Part shown: positions 25,045 through 33,788 of the stretch, piece by piece
How positions within the stretch are numbered: the stretch's first letter is position 1
Layout: every line of letters begins with the position of its first letter
NCBI GenBank assembly: GCA_963703165.1
Contig: OY969798.1
Coordinates: 4,898,001 to 4,962,000 of the forward strand
Length of the DNA: 64,000 bases
Direction of reading: 5' to 3'
Source of the DNA: JBQTKD01 sp963703165
GTDB lineage: Bacteria; Actinomycetota; Actinomycetes; Sporichthyales; Sporichthyaceae
Position numbers and translations under genes: made by a program
The notes under the pieces: model-generated
What the model saw: only the letters and a program-made list of their open reading frames with translations
What the model was told of the DNA's origin: nothing
The model's database searches: none

Positions 25045-26700
25045 TCAGGTGTAGAGCGCCTCGATCTCATCGGCGTACTTGGCCGCGACGCCTCGGCGCT
25101 TGAGCTTCATCGTCGGCGTGAGCTCGTCGCCGTCGGGGAGCCAGTCGACGCTGAGCACCGTGAACTTCTTGATCTGCTCGACGCGGCTCATCCGAGCATT
25201 CGCTGCTTCGACGGCTTCCTCGATCAGCTTGAGGGTGCCGGGATCCGTGCACAGGACCGCCGGGTCCGCGTCGAGGCCCTGGGCCTTGGCGTGCGCGCCG
25301 GAACCGTCGGGGCAGAGCACGAGCAGCGCGACGTTGTACGCCCGACCGTCGCCGATGACACAGGCCTGCCCGATCAGCGGGCTGGAGGACTTGAGCTTCT
25401 GCTCGATGTTCGCCGGTGACATGTTCTTGCCGCCGGCGTTGATGATCAGTTCCTTCTTGCGGTCGACGATCTTGACGTAGCCGTCGGCGTCGATCTCGGC
25501 GATGTCGCCGGTGAGCAACCAGCCGTCGGGGTCGATCGCCTCGGCGGTCCGCTCCGGGTCGTTGCGGTAGCCGACCATGATGTTCGCCCCGCGGACCAGC
25601 AGTTCGCCGTCCTCGGCGAGCTTTACCTCGACGCCGCCCATCACCTTGCCGACCGTGCCGACGCGCACTGCGCCCACCGGGTTGATGGTGCCCGCGCATG
25701 CGGTCTCCGACATCGCCCAGCCCTCGACGACGGGCAGGCCCAGGGCGATGAAGTACTCGAGCGTCTCCGGGGCGATCGGCGCGGCCCCGGAGAGGACCCA
25801 GTCCGCCTGATCGAGGCCGAGTTGGACGCGCGTGGCCGCCCTCGCCTCCTCCGGAAGGGCAGCAGGGTCCGTCAGGCCCTTGGCCTCCAGCCCGGCCTTG
25901 AGCTTCTCCCAGATCCGTGGCACCGCGAGCCAACTGGTGGGCCGCGCGTCGGCCAGGGCGGCGAACACCGTCTTCGCGTCGGCGACATCCGTGATCGACG
26001 AGCCCGACACGATCCCGAGGTAGTGAGCGACGGTGCGGTCGGCGACGTGGGCACACGGCAGGTAGGACACGAGGCGGCCGCCCTCGCGCACCGGCACGAC
26101 CTGTTCGATCCCGCTCAGGGTCGCCATCAGGTTGCGATGCGACAGCTGGACGCCCTTGGGTGGGCCGGTCGTGCCGGAGGTGTAGATCAGCGTGGCGATG
26201 TCATCGGCCTGGACCGCCCGCCAGGAGGCCTCGAAGTCGGGGTGGTCCCCGTCGGGCAGGCCGTCCTCGATCACGATGATCTCGACGTCGCCACCGGCCG
26301 CGCGCAGGGTTTCGACGAACCGGCGCTCGGTCACGACGATCCGGTTCTCGGCGTTGGCGAACAGGTATGCGATCTGCTCGGGCGAGGAGGTGTTGTAGAT
26401 CGAGAACGGCGTCGCGCCGAGGTGGAGTGCTGCGACGTCGAGGAGGTGGAACTCCGGCCGGTTGACGAGCATCAGGCCGACGTTGTCGCCGCGTCCGATC
26501 CCGCGAGCGGCGAGTCCGCCGGCGATCCGTTCGACGCGGTGGGCGTACTGCGCCCACGTGATCGGATCGGGGTCACCGACCGCGCGCAGTGCGGGGGATT
26601 CCGCGTGCAGCTTCGCGGTCAGCTGGAAGGCCTCGCACAAGGTCGCTGCGGCGAACGCCGGTGAACGCTTGACGGATGCCGTCGACTCGGTGACTGACAT
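25045..26700 (-). CDS. Long-chain acyl-CoA synthetase (AMP-forming)
   Basis: 551 residues. P-loop-like ATP motif TLIYTSGTTGPPKGVQLSHR, linker VVEGWAMSETACAGT, and DGWLLTGDIAEIDADGYVKI with IVDRKKELIINAGGKNMSPA, the FadD-15 style C-terminal signature. Activates fatty acids with ATP and CoA. ATG at 26700; reading continues open upstream in frame but without a start supported by SD or homology. TetR regulator lies 86 bases upstream on the same strand. Confidence 0.93.
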   Translation of the reverse strand: MSVTESTASVKRSPAFAAATLCEAFQLTAKLHAESPALRAVGDPDPITWAQYAHRVERIAGGLAARGIGRGDNVGLMLVNRPEFHLLDVAALHLGATPFSIYNTSSPEQIAYLFANAENRIVVTERRFVETLRAAGGDVEIIVIEDGLPDGDHPDFEASWRAVQADDIATLIYTSGTTGPPKGVQLSHRNLMATLSGIEQVVPVREGGRLVSYLPCAHVADRTVAHYLGIVSGSSITDVADAKTVFAALADARPTSWLAVPRIWEKLKAGLEAKGLTDPAALPEEARAATRVQLGLDQADWVLSGAAPIAPETLEYFIALGLPVVEGWAMSETACAGTINPVGAVRVGTVGKVMGGVEVKLAEDGELLVRGANIMVGYRNDPERTAEAIDPDGWLLTGDIAEIDADGYVKIVDRKKELIINAGGKNMSPANIEQKLKSSSPLIGQACVIGDGRAYNVALLVLCPDGSGAHAKAQGLDADPAVLCTDPGTLKLIEEAVEAANARMSRVEQIKKFTVLSVDWLPDGDELTPTMKLKRRGVAAKYADEIEALYT

Positions 26701-26786
26701 GGCGGGTGCCCTCTCGCCGGAGACCTGCGCCGCGGAGACTCGGTCGCATGGAGCGGAACTTACCCCGTCCGCACAGTGACGCCCAG

Positions 26787-27437
26787 TCATGGCCTCCGGC
26801 GACGACTCGAACCGACCGTCGGCGCCAAGGCCGCAGTCGCGGCGCCGAGGGTTGCGAGGCAGTGGCCGACGATCGCCGGCACGACCAGATCCGGGTCGGT
26901 GCGCCGCTTGGCGCTGAGCGGGCGGACGAGGGTCTCGGTCATGACGCCCAGGACGGCGGCGGCGGCGATGTCGGGGTCCTGCGGGGGGAGTTCGCCACTC
27001 CGGCTCCCGGACTCGATCAGACCGGCGAACAGAGCTCGGTAGTTTTCGCGGAACGCCAGACGGTGCTCGTCGACGGCGGGATCCGTCGGTTCGGTCAGCA
27101 ACGCGTGGCCGAAACGGCCGGCCGCGATGGCCCGGCGGCAGAACCTGTCCACGGCGATCGCGATCTGTCCGCGGGCTCCCTCGGTGACCGCGATCGCCTC
27201 CCGCACGAGGTCCAGCTCGTGGGTCACGGCGCGCACGTAGACCTCTGCCAGCAGGTCGGCTCGGGAGGGGAAGTGGTTGTAGATCGCCCCGACGCTGACT
27301 CCTGCCCGGTGCGCGACCTGCGCCATCTGGATGTCGCGAAATCCGTCGACGGCCACGAAGGCGTGCGTGGCCGCGAGGATCGCCTCCCGGGCGGCAGCCC
27401 GACGCTGCGCCGCCGGGGTGAGCTGACTGGTCGGCAT
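26787..27437 (-). CDS. TetR-family transcriptional regulator
   Basis: 216 residues. N-terminal helix-turn-helix QMAQVAHRAGVSVGAIYNHF (about 37-56), then a helical ligand-binding domain. Divergent from the enoyl-CoA hydratase across an 79-base gap that holds a strong palindrome, and upstream of the acyl-CoA synthetase. Probably represses both directions and responds to an acyl-CoA; the ligand is inference. Confidence 0.9.
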   Translation of the reverse strand: MPTSQLTPAAQRRAAAREAILAATHAFVAVDGFRDIQMAQVAHRAGVSVGAIYNHFPSRADLLAEVYVRAVTHELDLVREAIAVTEGARGQIAIAVDRFCRRAIAAGRFGHALLTEPTDPAVDEHRLAFRENYRALFAGLIESGSRSGELPPQDPDIAAAAVLGVMTETLVRPLSAKRRTDPDLVVPAIVGHCLATLGAATAALAPTVGSSRRRRP

Positions 27438-27457
27438 CGGCAGAGTCTAGCGTTGCA

Positions 27458-27487
27458 GTGAACTGTGAATCATGATTCATTGTTCAC
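27458..27487. promoter_or_regulatory. 30-bp TetR operator-like palindrome
   Basis: Perfect inner palindrome TGAATCATGATTCA (27466-27479) flanked by GTGAAC (27458) and GTTCAC (27482). It lies 21 bases upstream of the TetR start and 30 upstream of the hydratase start, the expected place for autoregulation. Confidence 0.75.
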
Positions 27488-27516
27488 GAATCTTCCCCCG
27501 AGCTGAGGACGAATCG

Positions 27517-28335
27517 ATGCCGACGGTGCTCTACGACAAGCGCGGCGAGGTCGCCTACGTGACCATCAACCGTCCCGAGGCCATGAACGCCATCGACCTC
27601 GAGACGCACAAGCTGCTCTGGGAGGTGTGGCAGGACTTCCGCGACGACCCGGCCCTGCGGGTCGCGATCCTGACCGGCGCCGGCGACGAGGCGTTCTGCG
27701 CCGGCGCCGACCTCAAGACCCACGTGCCGCAGTGGCTCGGCGTCCACGGCATGCACCCGATGGGTGCCCGCGGCAAGATCAACGACGGCCTCGGCGGACT
27801 CACCCGCGGCCTGCACCGGATCTACAAGCCGGTGGTCGCGGCGGTCAACGGGTGGGCACTCGCCGGTGGCTTCGAGCAGGCTCTGGCCTGCGACATCCGC
27901 ATCGCGTCGGAGAACGCGAAGTTCGGGTCCTTCGAGACCCGCCGCGGTTTCCACCACGCCGACGGCGGCATCGTCCGCCTGGTCAACACCTGCGGCTCCG
28001 GCTTCGCCCTCGAGATGCTGCTGACCGGCGAACCCGTCGACGCCCAGCGCGCGCTGAGCGCCAACCTCGTCTCGAAGGTCGTCCCGCACGACGAACTCCT
28101 CGACGCCGCCGAGGCCACCGTCGCGTGCATCCTGCGCAACGACCAGATGGCGATGGAATCGGCCAAGCAGACGATCCTGGAGGTCATCGGGCGTCCGCTG
28201 GACGACCAGTTGGGCATCGAGGCGGTCTACGGCTACGCCCTGATGGGCAACCCCGACATCCCCGAGCGGCTGGGCAACTTCTACGACAAGAACGACGCCG
28301 GGCGCGCGGGCAAGCACGCGACCCCTCTGTCCTGA
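27517..28335 (+). CDS. Enoyl-CoA hydratase/isomerase (crotonase family)
   Basis: 272 residues, SD GAGGAC. N-terminal VAYVTINRPEAMNAIDLETH, oxyanion-hole regions AFCAGADLK and NGWALAGGFEQALACDIRIA, with Glu in GGFE and a second in FGSFETRRGF at the usual catalytic places. Beta-oxidation-type hydration of enoyl-CoA. Divergent from its probable TetR regulator; works with the MaoC and synthetase genes next door. Confidence 0.92.
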   Translation: MPTVLYDKRGEVAYVTINRPEAMNAIDLETHKLLWEVWQDFRDDPALRVAILTGAGDEAFCAGADLKTHVPQWLGVHGMHPMGARGKINDGLGGLTRGLHRIYKPVVAAVNGWALAGGFEQALACDIRIASENAKFGSFETRRGFHHADGGIVRLVNTCGSGFALEMLLTGEPVDAQRALSANLVSKVVPHDELLDAAEATVACILRNDQMAMESAKQTILEVIGRPLDDQLGIEAVYGYALMGNPDIPERLGNFYDKNDAGRAGKHATPLS

Positions 28336-28774
28336 TCAGCAGGCAGGCTCGGCCGCGACGCGGTCCGGCGCCTCGGGTTTGAGGTAGGTCGTCGCAAGGA
28401 CCTCGGCGGGCTCAGGGCCGTCGTTGCGGGCGAAGTGCGGGATGCCCGCGGGGATCGTCACGACGTCGCCTGCCTTGTGGACCGTCGGCGTGCACGCACC
28501 CTTGCGCTGGAGGGTGAGCTCGCCTTTGGACACGACGGCGACCTCCGTGCCGTCGTGGGTGTGCCAGCCGGTGTCTGCTCCCATCGCGATGGGGACGGAG
28601 CGGACCAGGACCGAGGTCGCGCCCTTGGCGTCGACGTTGATCCCGTCCGGCGCCCGACCGCGGACCAGTTCCACCGGGCCCGGGGGAGCGAGGGGCGGTG
28701 GTGGCGTCGTCGCCGCAGGCGGCCAGGAGCAGTGCGGCCGCGAGACCGGCCCCGATCGTGTGCAGGGGTCGCAT
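28336..28774 (-). pseudogene. Cupin-domain lipoprotein, single frameshift
   Basis: Start MRPLHTIGAGLAAALLLAACG has a lipobox (LAAC). The frame is lost in the C5/G5 run at 28682-28686; the other frame continues PGPVELVRGRAPDGINVDAK and has the cupin metal motifs GWHTHDGTEVAVVSKGE and GDVVTIPAGIPHFARND. One extra base is enough to explain it. If intact, a ~145-residue exported cupin. Confidence 0.8.
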
Positions 28775-28784
28775 GCCGCGGAAC

Positions 28785-29063
28785 CTATCGCTCGTGCGGA
28801 GCGTCGACGTCGACCGGCTCGAAGCGCTGCCAGGCGCCGATCAGCACGCCCCATCGCGGGGCCACCACGGCACAGCGCGACGCGATGAAGGCGGACGACC
28901 TGCCCTCCCGCTCGAGGTCCTCCCGCAACCGGGCGAGGACCCGAGCGCGTGCCAACAGAGCTTGCGGCCAATCGGCGCATGGCCCGGCCAGCACGACTCC
29001 CTGGTCGGTGGCCACGAACCACGCGGCCGGACGGTCGGGGGAACGATCCGGGCCGGCGGTCAC
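28785..29063 (-). CDS. Small hypothetical protein, 92 residues
   Basis: GTG start giving a protein that begins (V)TAGPDRSPDRPAAWFVATDQ and ends WQRFEPVDVDAPHER. One hydrophobic patch (VVLAGPCADW) but no clear membrane helix. Not recognised. It precedes the cupin gene by ten bases on the same strand, suggesting a two-gene operon. Confidence 0.55.
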   Translation of the reverse strand: MTAGPDRSPDRPAAWFVATDQGVVLAGPCADWPQALLARARVLARLREDLEREGRSSAFIASRCAVVAPRWGVLIGAWQRFEPVDVDAPHER

Positions 29064-29131
29064 GATGCAGAGTATCGAACAACAGTTCGAGTTCGAACTG
29101 GATGCTGTTTCAGAAGAGTGAAAACCAGTGC

Positions 29132-29150
29132 TACGGGATGACATCCCGTA
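29132..29150. repeat. Family D palindrome TACGGGATGACATCCCGTA
   Basis: A 19-base odd palindrome between the small hypothetical gene and the TetR gene. The same sequence, or one-base variants, occurs twice at 47809-47886. Confidence 0.8.
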
Positions 29151-29160
29151 CAGACTGACC

Positions 29161-29763
29161 TCAGCCGGCGGGCCGGCGAGTTCGGGTGCGTCGCGGGGCG
29201 GGCAGGCGCAGGACGAGTTGTTCGGTGGCCGTGTGCAGGGGAGCGGTGCTGCGCATGGCTCGGCTGATCAGGAGCGCGCCCTCGATCATCGTCATGATCA
29301 TCACGGCGGCGTCCTTGGCCTGCTCGTCGCGCATGCCCCAGCCGCGGAGGTGATCGGCCATCACCTCGCACCACCGGGCGAAACACTCCTCGAAGCACTC
29401 CCGCATCGCCTCGGAGTGCGGGGCGAGTTCGAGCACCATCGTGGCGATCGCGCACCCGCGTTCGTACCCGGAGTTCTCCAGGCGATCGGCGACGACCTTG
29501 GTCAGCGCGCGGACATAGGAGGCGGGGCCGTCGGCCTGCGCGGCAGCTTCCTCGCAGATCTCGAGCAGCTCAACCGCCGCGGCCTGGGCAGCGGCATGCG
29601 CCAGTTCTTCTTTGCCGCCAGGGAAATGAAAGTAGATCGAGCCCCGGGGCGCCCCGCTGGCCTCGACCACGTCGGAGAAGGCGGTGGCGTGGTAGCCGCG
29701 GCTCGCGAACAGCTCACGAGCGGCGGTGACCATGCGCTCACGGGTGTCGGATCTGCGGACCAT
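29161..29763 (-). CDS. TetR-family transcriptional regulator
   Basis: 200 residues. Helix-turn-helix FSDVVEASGAPRGSIYFHFP (about 29-48) in the YxxF HTH style of the LmrA/YxaF subgroup (GAPRGSIYFHFPGGKEEL). Divergent from the nitroreductase fusion, with two palindromic sites in the gap. Likely represses that gene. Confidence 0.92.
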   Translation of the reverse strand: MVRRSDTRERMVTAARELFASRGYHATAFSDVVEASGAPRGSIYFHFPGGKEELAHAAAQAAAVELLEICEEAAAQADGPASYVRALTKVVADRLENSGYERGCAIATMVLELAPHSEAMRECFEECFARWCEVMADHLRGWGMRDEQAKDAAVMIMTMIEGALLISRAMRSTAPLHTATEQLVLRLPAPRRTRTRRPAG

Positions 29764-29788
29764 GCGCCGATAGTAACCGTTGACTCGG

Positions 29789-29825
29789 TATGTCGTACGA
29801 CATAGTTTGTATGACGCGCGACATA
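29789..29825. promoter_or_regulatory. Two tandem TetR operator-like palindromes
   Basis: Site 1 TATGTCGTACGACATA (29789-29804, perfect) and site 2 TATGACGCGCGACATA (29810-29825, one mismatch pair), centres 21 bases apart, two helical turns. Located 26 bases upstream of the TetR start. Confidence 0.8.
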
Positions 29826-29863
29826 CCCAGCGCCCGACCCGGTTCCCCGCCCGGAGGTCCACG

Positions 29864-31060
29864 ATGCCGTTCGACGTCGCAGAAGCAGACCGACTGCTCT
29901 CCACCACGCGCACCGTGCGCAAGCACCTTGATCTGGAGCGCGAGGTCGACGTCGCCACGCTGCTCGACCTGATCGACGTCGCCGAGCAGGCACCGTCCGG
30001 GTCGAACCAGGCCAGCAGGCGCTGGCTGATCGTGCGCGATCCCGCGATGAAGAAGGAACTGGCCGAGCTCTACCGGGCCGTCGGCGGGGACCTGCTGCGC
30101 ACCATGGCGGAGACTCCGGCCGGCGGCGATCGGACGACGCAGCGGGTGTTCTCCTCCGCCGATCACCTGGCGCAGAACATGGAACGCGTCCCCGCGCTGG
30201 TGCTGCTCACCATCTACGGCATCCACGACAACAGCGGGAAGCCGCGGCTGTTCGACTCGGTGATCCAGTCCGGGTGGAGCTTCTGCCTGGCGGCGCGGGC
30301 CCGTGGTCTGGGGACGGCCTGGACGACGATGCACCTGGAGCGCGTCGAGGACGCCGCCGCGATCCTCGGGATCCCGCCGGGCGTCACGCAGATCGCGTTG
30401 ATCGCCGTCGCGCACAGCGACAAGGACGAGTTCGCCCCGATCAAGCGCCGCCCGGCGGGGGAGATCACCTACTTCGACCACTGGGGCTTCACCGACGCCC
30501 AGGTCCCCGAGGCGGAGAAGGCCCACGTCGGCCACGGCCGCGGGGTGAACGTCGAACTGGACATCAAGGCGTCCCCGGAGCGGGTGTGGGAGCTCATCAC
30601 CGACATCGAGGTGCCCGGTAGACACAGCCCGGAGGGCCGCGGGGCCACGTGGACGTCGACGGACGGACCGGTCGTCGGGGCCACGTTCACCGGCTGCAAC
30701 GGCACCACCGACGCCGGGCACCCGGCCATCAACGACGTACTGCTGCGACTGGTCGGCAAGATGGAATGGGAGACCCCCTGCACGGTGGTCACCAGCGAGC
30801 CGGGGCAGGAATTCGCCTACGTGGTAGGCGATCCGGCCACTGCGTGGGCCCGCTGGGGCTTCACCATCCAGCCGCTTCTCGACGGCCAGTGCCGCGTCGG
30901 GCACTACCTGCGCATGCTCCCGGGCATGTCCGGAACCTCGCTCGCTGCGCAGGAGAACCCGGAGTCCGCCGAAGCGATCCTCGAGGGCCGCTTCCGCATG
31001 GTCCGGGACAACCTGACGGCCACCCTGCGCGGGATCAAGAGCGAGGCCGAGGCGGGCTGA
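29864..31060 (+). CDS. Nitroreductase fused to SRPBCC polyketide-cyclase-like domain
   Basis: 398 residues. Residues ~1-215 are a nitroreductase (TRTVRKHLDLEREVDVATLL, AEQAPSGSNQASRRWLIVRD, SVIQSGWSFCLAARARGLGT), an FMN-binding dimer fold. Residues ~235-390 form an SRPBCC (START-like) domain beginning NVELDIKASPERVWELITDI. The natural fusion links a flavin reductase to a hydrophobic-ligand pocket. Preceded by GGAGG and the double TetR operator. Substrate unknown; a lipophilic nitro or enone compound is a guess. Confidence 0.88.
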   Translation: MPFDVAEADRLLSTTRTVRKHLDLEREVDVATLLDLIDVAEQAPSGSNQASRRWLIVRDPAMKKELAELYRAVGGDLLRTMAETPAGGDRTTQRVFSSADHLAQNMERVPALVLLTIYGIHDNSGKPRLFDSVIQSGWSFCLAARARGLGTAWTTMHLERVEDAAAILGIPPGVTQIALIAVAHSDKDEFAPIKRRPAGEITYFDHWGFTDAQVPEAEKAHVGHGRGVNVELDIKASPERVWELITDIEVPGRHSPEGRGATWTSTDGPVVGATFTGCNGTTDAGHPAINDVLLRLVGKMEWETPCTVVTSEPGQEFAYVVGDPATAWARWGFTIQPLLDGQCRVGHYLRMLPGMSGTSLAAQENPESAEAILEGRFRMVRDNLTATLRGIKSEAEAG

Positions 31061-31147
31061 GCCCCGGCGAAATGGCCGACATGGGCGATCTGCCCCTGAC
31101 GGGCGCACGTGATTGTGAGTGACCCTGAGGGCCGCTTTGCTCGGCGC

Positions 31148-31339
31148 ATGGTGAATACCCGGTCCCTGCGCGGCGCCGCGCGTCGTTCTGCTGTCGTGGT
31201 GTCGGTTGCCGCGGTCCTCGTCCTCGGGACGACGGTCGCCGACACGTGGACAGCGCAGGCAGCACCCGCCTCGCCTGCCGGGATGACGACGACCGTCGAC
31301 GTGCTCGCCCACGACACAGGCGCTGGCGACCGGCAGTAA
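31148..31339 (+). CDS. Candidate small secreted peptide
   Basis: 63 residues: basic start, hydrophobic core SAVVVSVAAVLVLGTTVADT and AQAAP cleavage-like site near residue 36, leaving about 27 residues. No family, weak SD. The signal-peptide-like composition is the main support. The 157 bases downstream hold no gene. Confidence 0.45.
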   Translation: MVNTRSLRGAARRSAVVVSVAAVLVLGTTVADTWTAQAAPASPAGMTTTVDVLAHDTGAGDRQ

Positions 31340-31496
31340 ACCGTCCCTACGGCGGCGTCCGGCCTGCGTTGTTCCGCCGGTCGCCGCGCGGCCGGCGCGA
31401 CCTTCCACAAAGATCTTGCGACCCGTAGCACGGAAGTAACGCAAGTCGTTTAACGTTGTTGCCGACGGACCCAGGATCGCCCCGCCGGAGGTACGA

Positions 31497-31865
31497 GTGA
31501 GCCCGACCCTCGCTGCTGTTGCGGAGAATCCCGTGATCGATCAGGACTGGTACGCCAAGGAACTCTCCATGCTGGAGACGCGGCTCGCCGCGAAGTTCCC
31601 GCACGTCCCTGCCGACGTCATCGCCGTTGCCATCGAGCTCGCGACCCGTCGCATCGCGACCCCCGCGAAGGTTTCGAACTACCTGCCGGTGCTTGTCGAG
31701 CGCGACGTCCGCGCTCAGCTGGACACCTACGGGGTGCCCGGCCCGGTGCCGGTCCACCTCCCGCCCGCCCCGGTGTCGATCGCCCCGCCCGCTCCGGCCG
31801 CCTCGCAGTTCACGATGGCGATGCAGGACTCCGTGCTGCCCGCGGTCCTGCCGCCGGCCTTCTGA
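31497..31865 (+). CDS. Three-helix-bundle dimerisation-domain-like protein
   Basis: 122 residues, GTG behind GGAGG. The middle segment KEL-SMLETRLAAKF, DVIAVAIELATRRI and YLPVLVERDVRAQL matches the pattern of small actinobacterial proteins with a three-helix bundle dimerisation domain (recalled, not searched). The tail is Pro/Ala-rich. Role unknown; upstream of pabB by 40 bases. Confidence 0.6.
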   Translation: MSPTLAAVAENPVIDQDWYAKELSMLETRLAAKFPHVPADVIAVAIELATRRIATPAKVSNYLPVLVERDVRAQLDTYGVPGPVPVHLPPAPVSIAPPAPAASQFTMAMQDSVLPAVLPPAF

Positions 31866-31904
31866 GTCCGTCCGCCTTTCCTGGACCCCGGTAGGTTCGG
31901 GGAC

Positions 31905-32933
31905 GTGCTCGTCGACGAACCGCTCCTCGCCGCCGGGGGACGGGTTGCCCGCGGGCTGCTGGAGGTCTCCGACGACCTCGCGGCCCTGGAGCGCCCGGGT
32001 TTCTGGGCGGTGCACATCACCTTCGAGGGCCAGGTCACCTGCGCCCGCTTCGCCGATGTCCGCCCGGCGAGCCTCCCGGTCGTGGCGCCGTGGATCGGAC
32101 CCGACCCGCAGGACTGGGCCAGCTCCCTGGACCGCGACGCCTACATCCGGGCGGTGCACACCATCCGGGCCCACATCGCCGACGGCACCGTCTACCAGGC
32201 CAACCTCTGCCGGGTCCTGCGCACGCCGCTGCCCGACCCCGACACCGCCGATGTGCTGGCCCTGGCCGCCGCCCTGGACCGCGGCAACCCCGCCCCGCAC
32301 GCCGCGGTGCTGCGGCTGCCCGAGGCCGGGATCCACGTCGCCGGGGCCTCCCCGGAGCTGTACCTGCGCCGCACCCTCGACATCGTCGAGTCCGGGCCCA
32401 TCAAGGGCACCGCGGCGCCAGGCTGCGCGCCGACGGAGAAGGACCGCGCCGAGAACGTGATGATCGTCGACCTCGTGCGCAACGACCTCGGTCGGGTCTG
32501 CGAGATCGGCACCGTCGAGGTCCCCGAGCTCTGTGCGCTGCAGGAGCACCCCGGGCTGGTGCACCTGGTCTCCACCGTCCGCGGGCGGTTGGCGCGCGGG
32601 GTGCAGTGGGCGGACCTGATCGCGGCAACCTTCCCGCCCGGTTCGGTCACAGGAGCACCGAAGCTGGCGGCGCTGGACGTCATCGGGGCGCTGGAACCGG
32701 TCCCGCGCGGCCCGTACTGCGGGGCGTTGGGCTGGGTCGACTCCACCCACGGCACCGCGGAACTGGCCGTCGGCATCCGCACGTTCTGGTTCGAGGGCGA
32801 CGAGTTGTGCTTCGGCACCGGCGCCGGCATCACCTGGGGCTCGGACCCGGCGAAGGAATGGGCCGAGACGGAGCTCAAAGCGGATCGGCTGCTGCGTGTG
32901 GCGGCAGGACGTCGGGTCGAGGCGGTGCGATGA
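31905..32933 (+). CDS. pabB: Aminodeoxychorismate synthase component I
   Basis: 342 residues, catalytic chorismate-binding domain only (no N-terminal domain or fused glutaminase). Signatures: GTVYQANLCR, SGPIKGTAAPG, AENVMIVDLVRNDLGRVCEI, FPPGSVTGAPKLAALDVIGA and FGTGAGITWGSDPAKEWAET. Aminates chorismate to aminodeoxychorismate in folate synthesis. Overlaps pabC by ATGA. The glutaminase component is not in the window. Confidence 0.93.
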   Translation: MLVDEPLLAAGGRVARGLLEVSDDLAALERPGFWAVHITFEGQVTCARFADVRPASLPVVAPWIGPDPQDWASSLDRDAYIRAVHTIRAHIADGTVYQANLCRVLRTPLPDPDTADVLALAAALDRGNPAPHAAVLRLPEAGIHVAGASPELYLRRTLDIVESGPIKGTAAPGCAPTEKDRAENVMIVDLVRNDLGRVCEIGTVEVPELCALQEHPGLVHLVSTVRGRLARGVQWADLIAATFPPGSVTGAPKLAALDVIGALEPVPRGPYCGALGWVDSTHGTAELAVGIRTFWFEGDELCFGTGAGITWGSDPAKEWAETELKADRLLRVAAGRRVEAVR

Positions 32934-33763
32934 ACGTCTGGTTGGACGGCGGCCTGGTGCCCGCCGAGCGGGCCGTGCTCTCCGCGAGCGATCACGGGCT
33001 GACGGTCGGCGACGGCGTCTTCGAGACCATCAAGGTGGAGAACGGCATCCCGTTCGCGATCAGCCGCCACCTCGAGCGCCTGGCCGCGTCCGCGCAGGCA
33101 TTGGATCTCGAGGTTCCCGTCGACGTGCGCGAGGCGGTGGTCGCGGTGTGTGCGGAGGTTGCCGATGCCCCGGCGGCCCGAATGCGGATCACCGTCACCG
33201 GCGGTCCTGGGCCTGCCGGATACCGCCGGGGACCCCGGACCACCCTGCTGGTCTCCGCGACGCCCTACGCCGCCCCCACGGGCCCGGAAGTGCTCGCGAG
33301 GGTTCCGTGGCGGCGCAACGAGCACGGCGCCCTGACCGGGGTGAAGAGCACGTCCTACGCCGAGAACGTGCGCGCCCTGATCGCCGCCCAGAAGGCCGGC
33401 GCCGGTGAGGCGCTGCTGCTCAACACCACCGGCGAGGTCTGCGAGGGGACCGGCACCAACGTGTTCGCCGTCATCGACGGGGTCGCGTGCACCCCGCCGC
33501 TGCACTCCGGCTGCCTCGCGGGGGTGACCCGAGCGCTGGTGTTGGCATGGTGCCCGGAGGTCATCGAGCGCGATCTGATCCTGGAAGAGCTCCAAGAGGC
33601 CGACGAGATCTTCCTGACCTCGACGACCCGCGACGTCCAGGCCGTGTCCGCCTTCGACGGACTACGCCCCGGCGGCCGCAAGGCCCCCGTGCCCGGCCCC
33701 GTCACCGAACGGATCGCCGCCACGTTCGCCGCGACCGCCGCCCTGGACCCCGACCCCGTCTGA
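32930..33763 (+). CDS. pabC: Aminodeoxychorismate lyase / class IV aminotransferase
   Basis: 277 residues. PLP-enzyme of class IV: start MNVWLDGGLVPAERAVLSAS, DHGLTVGDGVFETIKVENGI, Lys in TGVKSTSYAENVRAL and the GEVCEGTGTNVFAV cofactor loop. Eliminates pyruvate from aminodeoxychorismate to give p-aminobenzoate. The 4-base overlap with pabB and their pathway order support this rather than a branched-chain or D-amino acid aminotransferase. Confidence 0.9.
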   Translation: MNVWLDGGLVPAERAVLSASDHGLTVGDGVFETIKVENGIPFAISRHLERLAASAQALDLEVPVDVREAVVAVCAEVADAPAARMRITVTGGPGPAGYRRGPRTTLLVSATPYAAPTGPEVLARVPWRRNEHGALTGVKSTSYAENVRALIAAQKAGAGEALLLNTTGEVCEGTGTNVFAVIDGVACTPPLHSGCLAGVTRALVLAWCPEVIERDLILEELQEADEIFLTSTTRDVQAVSAFDGLRPGGRKAPVPGPVTERIAATFAATAALDPDPV

Positions 33764-33788
33764 GTTCCCGCGCGTCCGTTGGAAAGCG

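Noticed and set aside
26701..27480. N-terminal extension of the acyl-CoA synthetase into the upstream open frame
   Set aside because: The frame stays open only because of GC bias; the TetR gene occupies this stretch in another frame and the family start matches 26700.
31061..31496. A cyclic-di-AMP or other riboswitch in front of the small genes
   Set aside because: Looked for conserved riboswitch cores and found none convincing; only a short GC-rich inverted repeat.
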